From contig NZ_JAFBEA010000009.1 in the NCBI RefSeq assembly GCF_016908515.1, forward strand, positions 1 to 64,000: a DNA stretch of 64,000 nt, written 5' to 3'. Below are positions 8,323-18,163 of the stretch, piece after piece (the stretch's first letter is position 1; each line of letters opens with the position of its first letter). A program made the position numbers and the translations under genes. Under the pieces are notes generated by a model, which saw only the letters and a program-made list of their open reading frames with translations, had not been told where the DNA came from and ran no database searches. This stretch comes from Virgibacillus halotolerans (GTDB lineage Bacteria; Bacillota; Bacilli; Bacillales; Amphibacillaceae).

Positions 8323-8733
8323 AAATTGTGACATAAGAGCATGTTGATTTCCGCTGCGGTCAGTCGCTTTCCGCAGGCAACGCTTCAAACTTCCTTGCCC
8401 CGGCAAGGGGTATGCCGACGTTGTCCGCAAAGGACGGTTTTAGTCGGCCCTCATCGCCCGCTTCCTCCGGGATTTTCAGCTGTTGCTTTTCCCGCAGGAG
8501 TCGACTGCCCTCCGCTCCAATCAACGATCACATATATTGTTTGAGAAAATCAGGCAATAAACGTAATGAAGTTGCAAAGCACAATACCAGCGGAGGAAAT
8601 ATACGTAGACTCCTGCGGGAAAGCGAAGACGATGAGACACCGCAGTGAGCGTTCTTTGCGAGTGTGGAGGCTCATCGCGAGCCCGCGGAAAGCGTAGTGT
8701 ATTTCCGAAGCGACATGTTACGTCATAGGTTTT
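8323..8733. mobile_element. Paired-palindrome MITE-like repeat, copy 1
   Basis: This ~410-bp non-coding element has degenerate terminal inverted repeats (AAATTGTGACATAA at 8323-8336 and TTACGTCATAGGTTTT at 8718-8733) that enclose two long imperfect palindromes. The first spans about 8343-8526 and starts and ends with GTTGATT/AATCAAC arms; the second spans about 8590-8712, with GGAAATA/TATTTCC arms. Both share internal modules such as CTCCTGCGGGAAAGCGAAG and GAGCCCGCGGAAAGCG with the copies at 11.0 and 61.6 kb. Apparent frames across it are by-products of the repeat. It separates metY from hom. Confidence 0.75.
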
Positions 8734-8814
8734 GACTTTGTGTAAAAAATAACGAATCTATTCGGTGGGACAAACCTTTGGTACAGTCCCCATCTTAGGG
8801 GAAAGAGCCTTTAA

Positions 8815-8850
8815 AAAAGGAGTGGATGTAGGTGCGATTCCACTCCTTTT
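8815..8850 (-). terminator. Terminator of metY
   Basis: An 11-bp stem (AAAGGAGTGGA and complement) is followed by T residues on the minus strand, 18 bases after the metY stop codon. Confidence 0.75.
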
Positions 8851-8867
8851 CAGGTCAGATTAAAAAT

Positions 8868-10646
<1,779 letters not shown>

Positions 10647-10670
10647 TTATTCGTCTGGATGAAGAGGGTA

Positions 10671-10703
10671 AACAAAACACCCCCTTCCTAAGAAGAGGGT
10701 GTT
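10671..10703 (-). terminator. Expression-platform terminator of the SAM riboswitch
   Basis: On the minus strand AACACCC and GGGTGTT arms with a TTTTGTTT tail lie between the SAM aptamer and metY. It is the expected off-state terminator. Confidence 0.8.
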
Positions 10704-10721
10704 ATATGTAACGATCCTCCC

Positions 10722-10840
10722 CTTATCTTCCAGATCATGATTGATCTGTAGGATTTGGCACCGAAAAAACAATGGCTAGATCGCTTTAAGGTTGCCGGGC
10801 TTCAAAGGGCCTATTCCCTCCACCGCTCTTGATAAGAGAT
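10722..10840 (-). promoter_or_regulatory. SAM-I (S-box) riboswitch upstream of metY
   Basis: The minus strand shows the S-box core: CTTATCAAGAG, GGTGGAGGGA, the conserved GAAGCCCGGCAACC segment, and GATAAG closing P1 near 10722. This is the class I SAM aptamer that terminates transcription of methionine genes when SAM is plentiful. A terminator hairpin lies directly 3' of the aptamer, then the metY ribosome binding site. Confidence 0.92.
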
Positions 10841-11047
10841 TCAATTTTTAATTAATACCGAGTATAATACTTAGTATTCATTCTGTCAAGTCTATTCTGA
10901 AAACAAATTATATTTGCGGCGTTACTAACTTAATTTTCGCACCATTAAAATACGTTCAAAGGGTTAGATGAGTTAAACCTAGAATGTTTCTAAAACTTCC
11001 CTTGACAACCTTGTGAAATAAAGGATTGTTTTTTACACAAAAGATAA

Positions 11048-11394
11048 AAACTGCGACGTATGCGTGAGGTTGTTATCAGCTGCGGACCGTTGCTTTCCGC
11101 GGGCCCGGCTTCAGCCTCCTCGAGAAGCCCACTCTGCGGGGTCTTCAGACACGTGCTGTTCCCGCAGGAGTCAACGGTCCTCCGCTTCAAACAACCATCA
11201 TAATAGTGGGAACGGGTTATCTAGTACTATTGCTAAACACCATGTTAGTGGAGGAAATACATGTAGACTCCTGCGGGAAAGCGAAGACGATGAGACCCCG
11301 CAGCGTTTTTTGCGAGGAGGCTCAGCGCGAGCCCGCGGAAAGCGAAATGTATTTCCGGAGCGATGAAATAGAAAGCCTAATTACGTCGCAGTTT
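11048..11394. mobile_element. Paired-palindrome MITE-like repeat, copy 2 (best-preserved ends)
   Basis: The terminal inverted repeats are perfect over 13 bp: AAACTGCGACGTA at 11048-11060 and its complement at 11382-11394. Between them lie two palindromes: one at about 11076-11195 (GCGGACCGTTG and complement-like arms) and one at about 11250-11365 (GGAAATACAT / ATGTATTTCC). Inside the second, CTGCGGG pairs with CCCGCAG and GGCTC with GAGCC, giving a cruciform with two side arms. There is no coding content, and no target duplication is obvious. It lies between divergent-looking metY leader DNA and rarD. Confidence 0.8.
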
Positions 11395-11461
11395 ATATAA
11401 ATGCGATAATACAAAGCGACAAAATTAATGAAAAGGCTCTATCAAGGCGTATTTGTCAATT

Positions 11462-12382
11462 TTAGTCTGCTTTATATGCATTGTCCCTTTTCACCCTTAT
11501 CGGTTTTTTATAGGAAGATAGCATATAGATGATTAATGCGGACCAGATAAATATAAACGCAATAAGGTGCGCTTGGGTAAAGGCTTCATTATAAAGGAAT
11601 ACCCCAAGAAGCAGCATGATGGTTGGCGCAATATATTGTAAAAAGCCGAGCATTGCTAAGGGAATCTGTTTTGCCCCACTTGCAAATAAGAGTAATGGAA
11701 TTGCGGTAGCAACTCCAGCCCCGACTAATAACAGATTGGTGGCAGTCGTTATATTCCCAAATGTAAAGGCGTTTTCCGGTAATGCGGCAAGATAAATAAG
11801 CGCAATTGGGGTAACAATCATTGTTTCTATCGTTAAACCAAACATTGCACTGACATTGACCATCTTTTTCAATAAACCATAAAATCCAAATGTAAATGCC
11901 AAAAGAAAAGAGATCCATGGAAATACACCAAAATTGAATGTCAGGTAAAGGACGCCGATTCCTGCAAGCACAAAAGAGAATGACTGATTTCTAGTCAGTT
12001 TTTCCTTTAAAATAATCATACCGAGTAAAATGCTGATCAATGGATTAATATAATAACCCAGGCTTGCCTGGATTACATGATCGGTATTTACAGCCCATAT
12101 ATAAGTGAGCCAGTTCAGGCTGATTAAAATAGACGCAAGGGAAATACCAATCAGTGCCTTTTTGTCTTTGATAATCTGTTTGCATTCCTTGATAAACCCG
12201 TGCCAATTACGGGTGAACAGGACGATGACAATCATAAATACAAACGACCAAACAATCCGATTAGCCAATATTTCTCCAGGTGAAACAGAATCGATAAACT
12301 TCCAATAGATTGGTAGAAATCCCCATAATATGTAGGCACCTATTGTATAAATAATACCAATTTTTTCTTGATTGCTATTCAT
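11462..12382 (-). CDS. rarD: RarD-type EamA permease
   Basis: A 306-residue integral membrane protein with ~10 helices and two EamA/DMT repeats. It shows the RarD signature near the N-terminus (GAYILWGFLPIYWKFI, then EILANRIVWS) and in the middle (SLNWLTYIWAV, ASLGYYINPLISILLG). The DMT family exports or imports small metabolites; RarD's substrate is not established. The ATG at 12382 follows GGGGGGG. This purine run belongs to a copy of a small palindromic repeat that reaches within a few bases of the start codon, so an inserted repeat may provide the gene's ribosome binding site. Confidence 0.85.
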   Translation of the reverse strand: MNSNQEKIGIIYTIGAYILWGFLPIYWKFIDSVSPGEILANRIVWSFVFMIVIVLFTRNWHGFIKECKQIIKDKKALIGISLASILISLNWLTYIWAVNTDHVIQASLGYYINPLISILLGMIILKEKLTRNQSFSFVLAGIGVLYLTFNFGVFPWISFLLAFTFGFYGLLKKMVNVSAMFGLTIETMIVTPIALIYLAALPENAFTFGNITTATNLLLVGAGVATAIPLLLFASGAKQIPLAMLGFLQYIAPTIMLLLGVFLYNEAFTQAHLIAFIFIWSALIIYMLSSYKKPIRVKRDNAYKAD

Positions 12383-12384
12383 GT

Positions 12385-12433
12385 TGCCCCCCCTTATATT
12401 TGAGGTGGGGATTTTACTGCCCACCAAACTGCG
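12385..12433 (-). repeat. Half copy of a ~80-bp palindromic repeat at the rarD start
   Basis: Read on the minus strand it starts CGCAGTTTGGTGGGCAGTAAAA and continues CCCCACCTCAAATATA. It matches the first half of the copies at 13899 and 17859, then runs into the rarD ribosome binding site. The second arm of the palindrome is missing. Confidence 0.7.
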
Positions 12434-12579
12434 ATAAATAAGCTAATTCTAGAAGAAATAAATGAATAAAGCAAAGATCAAGCTTGGCGAATTATTGTAT
12501 ACGCTTTCAAGTAGAAGTGGAATAGCTTATAATATAGCTAGAACAAGTATGGATATTGTGGAATGGGGAGGTCTTTTTC

Positions 12580-13764
12580 ATGTCAAAGAAACATAAGCAT
12601 TTTGAAACAACGGTTATTCATGAAGGCTACGATGCAAAGGAAATGTTAGGTAGCTTAGCGACACCATTATTTCAAACATCTACCTATACATTTGAATCTG
12701 CGGAACAAGGAGAACGGCGATTTGCTGGGGAAGAAGCAGGTTATATTTATTCCAGGTTAGGCAACCCGACAGTACGTGTATTGGAGGAACGGATTGCGGC
12801 ACTCGAAAATGGGGAGCGCGGACTTGCTTTTGGATCAGGTATGGCAGCAGTTTCGGCAGTGTTAATTGCATTGACCAAGGCAAACGATCATATCGTCTGC
12901 TCATCGGGGCTATATGGCTGTACATTTGGATTATTAACAATGATGCAGGAAAAATATAATATTTCACATGACTTTTCAACAATGGAAACGAAAGAAGAAG
13001 TACGTGCAATGATCAAACCGGAAACAGCATGTATTTATGTGGAAACACCGATCAATCCAACGATGAAATTGATTGATCTGGAAATGGTTGCGGAAGTTGC
13101 TAAGGAATTTGCCATACCCGTTGTGGTTGATAATACATTCTCGTCACCCTATTTACAGCGCCCGCTTGATCTGGGGTGTGATGTTGTACTCCACAGTGCA
13201 ACAAAATATATTGGTGGACATGGTGATGTGATTGCGGGCTTAGTCGTTGGAAAAAAGGACTTTCTTGATGGGGTTCAGATGACAACACAAAAGGATATTG
13301 GTGGCATCATTTCGCCATTTGATGCCTGGTTGTTAATCCGGGGATTAAAGACGTTACCGATAAGACTTGATCGGCATTGTGACAACGCAGAGAAAGTCTT
13401 CGAAAAGCTAAAAAATCACCCGAAAGTCGCAAATGTCTACTATCCGAATGATGCAAGTCATCCGGATTATCCGATCCGTAAGCGGCAAATGAAACGCGGT
13501 GGCGGGGTGATTGCGTTTGACATTAACGGAACAAAAGAAGATGCGCAGGCATTATTAAACAATCTGTCGTTTTTAAAAATTGCCGTTAGCTTAGGAGACG
13601 CAGAAACATTGATTGAGCATCCAGCAACAATGACACATGCAATCGTTCCGGAAGCATCAAGAAAAGAAATGAAAATAACGGATCAGCTTCTGCGTTTATC
13701 GGTTGGGCTTGAAGCGTGGGAAGATATTTGGGCAGATCTGGATCAGGCATTAAATAACTTATAA
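12580..13764 (+). CDS. megL: Methionine gamma-lyase
   Basis: A 394-residue PLP enzyme of the gamma-family. Schiff-base Lys209 lies in HSATKYIGGHGD, with the aspartate in VVVDNTFSSPYL. Cys114 in GLYGCTFGLL corresponds to the Cys that marks methionine gamma-lyases, whereas sulfhydrylases and cystathionine enzymes usually have other residues there. Expected reaction: L-methionine to methanethiol, ammonia and 2-oxobutyrate. The ATG at 12580 follows GGGGAGG at 9 bases; the frame upstream of it has no better start. It lies near, but on the opposite strand from, the met biosynthesis genes. A cystathionine gamma-lyase role is the main alternative. Confidence 0.85.
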   Translation: MSKKHKHFETTVIHEGYDAKEMLGSLATPLFQTSTYTFESAEQGERRFAGEEAGYIYSRLGNPTVRVLEERIAALENGERGLAFGSGMAAVSAVLIALTKANDHIVCSSGLYGCTFGLLTMMQEKYNISHDFSTMETKEEVRAMIKPETACIYVETPINPTMKLIDLEMVAEVAKEFAIPVVVDNTFSSPYLQRPLDLGCDVVLHSATKYIGGHGDVIAGLVVGKKDFLDGVQMTTQKDIGGIISPFDAWLLIRGLKTLPIRLDRHCDNAEKVFEKLKNHPKVANVYYPNDASHPDYPIRKRQMKRGGGVIAFDINGTKEDAQALLNNLSFLKIAVSLGDAETLIEHPATMTHAIVPEASRKEMKITDQLLRLSVGLEAWEDIWADLDQALNNL

Positions 13765-13775
13765 TAATAGTGGAT

Positions 13776-13825
13776 AAAACACGTCTGTCGAAGGGAACTA
13801 AAAGAACAGACGTGTTTTCTTTTAC
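13776..13825 (+). terminator. Terminator of megL
   Basis: A 13-bp stem (AAAACACGTCTGT and complement) is followed by TTTTCTTTTA. Confidence 0.85.
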
Positions 13826-13898
13826 TTTAAAAAGGGGATGAACCTATATACATGGGAAAATCTTCAACTCGAACGGTATGCTTGGAACTCGACTTTAT

Positions 13899-13980
13899 CG
13901 CAGTTTGGTGGTCAGTAAAACCTCCACCTCAAAAATATTGGGGATTCAGAAAAATGTATGAGGTGTAACTGACCGCACAA
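13899..13980 (+). repeat. ~80-bp palindromic repeat, full copy
   Basis: It starts CGCAGTTTGGTGGTCAGTAAAA; arms around CAGTAAAACCTCCACCTC pair with GAGGTGTAACTGACC. It is near-identical in layout to the copy at 17859-17945 and to the half copy at 12385-12433. The rest of the 13826-14136 gap shows a further small stem at 13999-14040 (CATTCAGTGGAGA with CTCCCACTGAATG) and no gene. Confidence 0.7.
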
Positions 13981-14136
13981 GGTAGATTGGCTTAACTAAC
14001 ATTCAGTGGAGAAAAAGGAAAAATAAACCTCCCACTGAATGAAACTTCACTTTCTGTTATATTTGTTATAAAATACAGTATTGATGTTTGATCATACGTG
14101 AACAATAAGGATGGTTTCCGGGAGGGAGATTTTATA

Positions 14137-15579
14137 GTGGAAATACTGCCCTATATATTGGTCTTTTTTATTGTATTTAATATTACTTTAGGTATTTCTA
14201 TTATTTTTCTGGAACGAAAGGATGCAAGTGCAACATGGGCATGGCTGATGGTCTTGCTTTTTATTCCGATAGCAGGGTTCTTTCTTTACTTAATATTCGG
14301 CAAACCGATCAGTAACCGACGTATTTTCACTTGGGATACGAAAAGCAGGTTAGGTGTAAAAAAAGCTGTTCAGTCACAGCTAAGAGCATTGGAAGAAGGC
14401 AGTTTTACGTTTAAGCATCAGGAAATTGCGGAATATGAAGATCTTTTTTATTTGCATTTGCGCAGTGATGACGCTATTTATACGCAGGATAATCAGGTAG
14501 AGATTTTTACGGATGGTGAAGAGAAGTTCGACGCACTAATCCGCGATCTGGAAAACGCGACAGATCATATTCATTTATTGTATTACATTATCCGTGATGA
14601 TGAGTTAGGGAAACGTATAGCAAATGTGCTCATCAAGAAGGCAAGTGAGGGTGTGGAAGTACGGCTGATTTATGATGACATGGGATCACGAGGATTAAAA
14701 CGTAAATATATTCGCAGCATCCGAAACTCGGGTGCTTTGGTAGAAGCATTTTTTCCGCCGAAAATACCAAAGATAAACTTCAAAATTAATTACCGCAATC
14801 ATCGTAAATTGGCAATCATTGATGGGCAGATTGGTTATATCGGCGGTTTTAATATTGGGGATGAATACCTCGGCGTGACGAAAAAGTTTGGCTATTGGCG
14901 GGACACACATTTGAGGATCGATGGGGATGCTGTTCGTAACATGCAAACCAGATTTATTCTTGACTGGAATCAGGCATCACGTGATCATATTGTCTATGAG
15001 GATCGTTATTATAATGCTTTACCTAAAGGCGATGTTGGTGTACAGATTGTCTCCAGTGGCCCCGATTCTGATTGGGAGCAAATTAAACATGGTTATATCA
15101 AAATGATTATGTCTGCTAAAGAATTTGTGTACATTCAGACCCCTTATTTTATCCCGGATGAAAGTTTAAGGGATGCACTTAGAATTGCTACATTATCTGG
15201 GGTAGATGTTAAAATAATGATTCCGAACAAACCTGATCATCCATTTGTTTATTGGGCAACATTATCTTATATTGGTGATTTATTGGAAGCGGGCGCGGAT
15301 GTTTATGTTTATCAAGGTGGGTTCCTACATGCCAAGACAATTGTCGTAGACGGGAAAATAGCCTCGGTAGGTACAGCGAATATTGATGTGCGCAGTTTTC
15401 GTTTAAATTTTGAAGTGAATGCCTTTTTATATGATAAGGAAATTACACAACGCTTGGTCGATGCATTTATTTTAGATGCTTCCCAATCAACACAAATGAC
15501 AAAAAAACTTTATGAGAAACGATCACTTGGGATCCGTTTCAAAGAATCTATTTCACGATTAATTTCACCTGTATTGTAA
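14137..15579 (+). CDS. cls: Cardiolipin synthase (PLD superfamily)
   Basis: A 480-residue membrane enzyme joining two phosphatidylglycerol molecules to cardiolipin and glycerol. Two N-terminal membrane helices (residues ~3-25 and 36-58) are followed by two phospholipase D domains with HKD motifs: NHRKLAIIDGQIGYIGGFN (~residue 220) and LHAKTIVVDGKIASVGTAN (~residue 398). GTG start at 14137 behind GGGAGGG; a GTG 13 codons upstream has no such site. The length is that of Bacillus ClsA/YwnE-type enzymes. Cardiolipin commonly matters for osmotic and salt adaptation, which would fit a halotolerant host (inference). Confidence 0.92.
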   Translation: MEILPYILVFFIVFNITLGISIIFLERKDASATWAWLMVLLFIPIAGFFLYLIFGKPISNRRIFTWDTKSRLGVKKAVQSQLRALEEGSFTFKHQEIAEYEDLFYLHLRSDDAIYTQDNQVEIFTDGEEKFDALIRDLENATDHIHLLYYIIRDDELGKRIANVLIKKASEGVEVRLIYDDMGSRGLKRKYIRSIRNSGALVEAFFPPKIPKINFKINYRNHRKLAIIDGQIGYIGGFNIGDEYLGVTKKFGYWRDTHLRIDGDAVRNMQTRFILDWNQASRDHIVYEDRYYNALPKGDVGVQIVSSGPDSDWEQIKHGYIKMIMSAKEFVYIQTPYFIPDESLRDALRIATLSGVDVKIMIPNKPDHPFVYWATLSYIGDLLEAGADVYVYQGGFLHAKTIVVDGKIASVGTANIDVRSFRLNFEVNAFLYDKEITQRLVDAFILDASQSTQMTKKLYEKRSLGIRFKESISRLISPVL

Positions 15580-15617
15580 TTACGCTTTTTCAAACAGATA
15601 ATAGGAGGAGTGCAACG

Positions 15618-16136
15618 ATGGAAAAAAAGGCCTGTGCTTATTCACTAACTGTCAAGACATCCCATGTGCTGCCACCGGATACAAACGCACACGGTACATT
15701 ATTTGGTGGGAAATTAATGGCGCACATTGATGATGTAGCGGCGATTGCGGCAGAAAGACACGCCAGAAAACAGGTAGTAACTGCTTCTACGGATTCCGTT
15801 GATTTTTTGGCGCCAGTAAAAGAAGGACATTCGATTTGTCTCGAGTCCTTTGTAACCTGGACGCACCATACATCGATGGAGGTTTTTGTTAAAGCTGTTG
15901 CAGAGGATTTGCAAACAGGAAGCAGACAAGTGTGTGCGACAGCTTTTTTAACATTTGTAGCGGTTAATGATCAGGGAAAACCTATATCCGTTCCACCGGT
16001 TTATCCAGAGTCAGAACATGAGAAAATGCTACACGATCGGGCACCTGTCCGGGCAGAATATCGAAATGAACGACGTAAACAATCCAAAGAGATGGCTGCC
16101 GAATTTGGAACTGATTTTCCATGGCATCGTGGGTAA
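15618..16136 (+). CDS. Acyl-CoA thioesterase, hotdog fold (YkhA-like)
   Basis: A 172-residue cytoplasmic protein of the acyl-CoA hydrolase family. The hotdog domain covers residues ~8-125 with HVLPPDTNAHGTLFGGKLMAHID, where the conserved Asn/Asp-His-Gly region begins the hotdog helix, and the second strand set TDSVDFLAPVKEGHSI. It hydrolyses fatty acyl-CoA to fatty acid and CoA. It starts at ATG behind GGAGGAG, 38 bases after cls and on the same strand, so the two may be cotranscribed. The last 35 residues are charged (EYRNERRKQSKEMAAEF). Confidence 0.85.
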   Translation: MEKKACAYSLTVKTSHVLPPDTNAHGTLFGGKLMAHIDDVAAIAAERHARKQVVTASTDSVDFLAPVKEGHSICLESFVTWTHHTSMEVFVKAVAEDLQTGSRQVCATAFLTFVAVNDQGKPISVPPVYPESEHEKMLHDRAPVRAEYRNERRKQSKEMAAEFGTDFPWHRG

Positions 16137-16198
16137 CAATCATTGGAATGGGGAAAAGAAATAAAAAGGCATTCCGTTAAGAGAGGAAGACAGGAGCA

Positions 16199-17623
16199 AT
16201 GAACATGTTAGGTATAGCAGAGAGTATAAGTGACTTTTTATATACGTATATTTTAATTATTGTCCTAGTTGGTTTAGGACTATGGTTTACGATCAAGACG
16301 GATTTTGTTCAGTTTAGAAACTTCCCGGAGATGTTTCGGGTTATCTTTGATAAAAGGGCTGTTAGTGCAAAAGGGAAAAAAGGAACATCCTCTTTTCAGG
16401 CTTTTGCTATTAGTGCTGCATCAAGAGTAGGGACTGGTAACTTAGCCGGTGTTGCTTCAGCAGTAGCACTTGGTGGTCCTGGTGCTGTATTTTGGATGTG
16501 GGTCATCGCGCTCTTGGGTGCAGCTTCAGGATTTGTGGAAAGTACGCTAGCCCAGGTCTATAAAGTACCGGAAAAAAATCAGTATCGTGGCGGTCCTGCT
16601 TATTATATGGAAAAGGGACTGAAGAAACGCTGGTTAGGAGTTGTGTTTGCTGTAACGATTACACTTACATACGGGCTCGTATTTAATTCGGTGCAGGCAA
16701 ACACCATTAGTCTGGCGTTTGAAGGCCAATTTGGTATTAATACAAAATTAATCGCAGCATTTCTGGTTGTGTTAACAGCAGCAATTATATTCGGCGGTTT
16801 AAAAAGTATTGCCAATGTGACGCAAATTATTGTTCCAGTGATGGCTATTCTTTACATCTTTTTAGCACTTTTTGTACTCATTGCAAACATTGCTGATGTT
16901 CCGCAAATGATCTCATTTATATTTTCCAATGCATTTGGTTTTCGTGAAGTTGCTGGTGGTGGCTTCGGTGCAGCAATCATGATGGGGATTAAGCGTGGGC
17001 TCTTCTCCAATGAGGCTGGTATGGGTAGCGCCCCGAACGCTGCCGCAACTGCTGAGGTCACGCACCCTGCTAAACAAGGGTTAATTCAGGCCTTTGGGGT
17101 ATTTTTCGATACGATTCTTATTTGTAGTGCGACAGCATTTATCGTCATCGCTGCAGGTGGGTATGAAGGCAGTGAAGCAGATGGTATCCAAATCACACAA
17201 AATGCATTTGCTTATCACATTGGTGATTGGGCTGGTATTTTTATTGCAGTAGCTATCTTCTTATTTGCATTCAGTTCTGTTTTAGGAAACTATTATTACG
17301 GAGAAAACAATATTGGTTATATCAAGGAAAGCAAAACCAGTCTACTGATTTATCGCTTAGCAGTATTGGCAATGGTAGTGTTTGGTTCAATTGCCAGCTT
17401 TGATTTCGTTTGGGCGTTGGCAGATATTACAATGGCTATCATGGCATTAATTAACTTGTACGCAATAACCAAGCTATTTAAAATTGCAAATCGAGTGTTG
17501 CAGGATTACCGGGAACAACGAAAAGCTGGAAAAGATCCCGTGTTTTACCGTGATATATTAGATAATCAGGATGGGATTGAATATTGGGGTCGAGAAGATC
17601 ATGATTCCGATCAAGATGCTTAA
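16199..17623 (+). CDS. Alanine/glycine:cation symporter (AGCS family)
   Basis: A 474-residue integral membrane protein with ~10-11 helices and the AGCS signatures: SAASRVGTGNLAGVASAVALGGPGAVFWMW split over the first conserved loop, GPAYYMEKGL, and KRGLFSNEAGMGSAPNAAATA. It takes up alanine, glycine or serine with Na+ (or H+). The ATG at 16199 is close behind AGGAG. It lies on the same strand as the thioesterase (62-base gap). The C-terminal tail is acidic (DNQDGIEYWGREDHDSDQDA). The exact amino acid substrate is not decidable. Confidence 0.9.
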   Translation: MNMLGIAESISDFLYTYILIIVLVGLGLWFTIKTDFVQFRNFPEMFRVIFDKRAVSAKGKKGTSSFQAFAISAASRVGTGNLAGVASAVALGGPGAVFWMWVIALLGAASGFVESTLAQVYKVPEKNQYRGGPAYYMEKGLKKRWLGVVFAVTITLTYGLVFNSVQANTISLAFEGQFGINTKLIAAFLVVLTAAIIFGGLKSIANVTQIIVPVMAILYIFLALFVLIANIADVPQMISFIFSNAFGFREVAGGGFGAAIMMGIKRGLFSNEAGMGSAPNAAATAEVTHPAKQGLIQAFGVFFDTILICSATAFIVIAAGGYEGSEADGIQITQNAFAYHIGDWAGIFIAVAIFLFAFSSVLGNYYYGENNIGYIKESKTSLLIYRLAVLAMVVFGSIASFDFVWALADITMAIMALINLYAITKLFKIANRVLQDYREQRKAGKDPVFYRDILDNQDGIEYWGREDHDSDQDA

Positions 17624-17671
17624 CTAAGAAAGCTGTTTTATAAAAGGTTGTTGCTTTTTGGGTCTCTTTAT

Positions 17672-17812
17672 TTTACCGCTTCGGAAATACACTTCGCTTT
17701 CCGCGGGCTCGCAGGAAGTGGGGTTGGCTTCCAAGGAAGCTGAAGCGTTGCCCGCGGAAAGCGACTGCCAGTAGCGGAAATTAACATTCCAATGATGTCG
17801 AAGTTTATATCT
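17672..17812. repeat. Single-palindrome relative of the MITE-like repeat
   Basis: It shares CGGAAATACACTTCGCTTTCCGCGGGCTCGC-type sequence (begins ~17678) and GCCCGCGGAAAGCGACTG with the 8.3/11.0/61.6-kb elements. It ends GATGTCGAAGTTTATAT, a worn form of the TACGTCGCAGTTTAT terminus. Only one palindrome is present and the left terminus is not recognisable. Confidence 0.6.
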
Positions 17813-17858
17813 ATCACAATAAAGTATACGAAAAGGGTCAATTTGAAACACTGTTTTT

Positions 17859-17945
17859 CGCAGTTTGGCGGGCAGTAAAACCCCCACCTCCAAAATATAG
17901 GGAAACCGAAAATTTTAGGTGGGAGATAACTGCCCGTACAAGCCC
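17859..17945 (+). repeat. ~80-bp palindromic repeat, full copy
   Basis: CGGGCAGTAAAACCCCCACCT at its left pairs with AGGTGGGAGATAACTGCCCG at its right, forming one long hairpin. It begins with the same CGCAGTTTGG as the copies at 13899 and 12433. Confidence 0.75.
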
Positions 17946-17983
17946 GATTGTTTTTAACAGTGTTTTTTAGTTGCGTAATTAAT

Positions 17984-17997
17984 AGAGAGCGCTTACA
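17984..17997 (+). promoter_or_regulatory. Probable CcpA cre site upstream of hutH
   Basis: AGAGAGCGCTTACA matches the catabolite-responsive element pattern TGWNANCGNTNNCA at all fixed positions but the first. Carbon-catabolite repression of hut is known in B. subtilis, so the position 167 bases before hutH makes sense. Confidence 0.6.
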
Positions 17998-18037
17998 ATT
18001 AATGTGCGAGGGAAACTGAATTGTCTGAGGTGTTTAT

Positions 18038-18100
18038 ATGATTCATCATAAAAGAAATATTTATATCATCTATACCAAATATGCAGGAGGCATGGTTTAA
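18038..18100 (+). CDS. Putative 20-residue leader peptide with His-His codons before hutH
   Basis: The frame starts ATG ATT CAT CAT and ends TAA at 18098-18100, preceded by a good ribosome binding site (TGAGGTG, 6 bases from the ATG). It reads MIHH...GGMV. Its last codons form the 5' arm of a terminator hairpin and its stop codon lies in the loop. Tandem His codons, a real ribosome binding site and overlap with a terminator are the features of attenuation leaders. It is short, so chance cannot be excluded. HutP, the known B. subtilis regulator, is not encoded in this window. Confidence 0.5.
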   Translation: MIHHKRNIYIIYTKYAGGMV

Positions 18101-18117
18101 AACCATTGCCTCCTTTT
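18085..18117 (+). terminator. Hairpin terminator/attenuator in the hutH leader
   Basis: AGGAGGC-ATGGTTT pairs with AAACCAT-GCCTCCT (one bulge) and is followed by TTTTCATTT. It lies 47 bases before hutH, where transcription would stop unless the hairpin is prevented. In B. subtilis the hut operon also has a terminator ahead of hutH, opened by HutP with histidine. Confidence 0.65.
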
Positions 18118-18163
18118 CATTTGTCTGCTTTATTATGCTAAATCAATACTGTGGAGGTGCAAT

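Noticed and set aside
8341-8648. Two overlapping open frames of 67 and 78 codons
   Set aside because: They lie within the palindromic repeat, have no ribosome binding site, and the same DNA recurs in other copies with different frames.
11064-11400. Open frames of 100 and 64 codons
   Set aside because: Same reason: by-products of the GC-rich repeat at 11048-11394.
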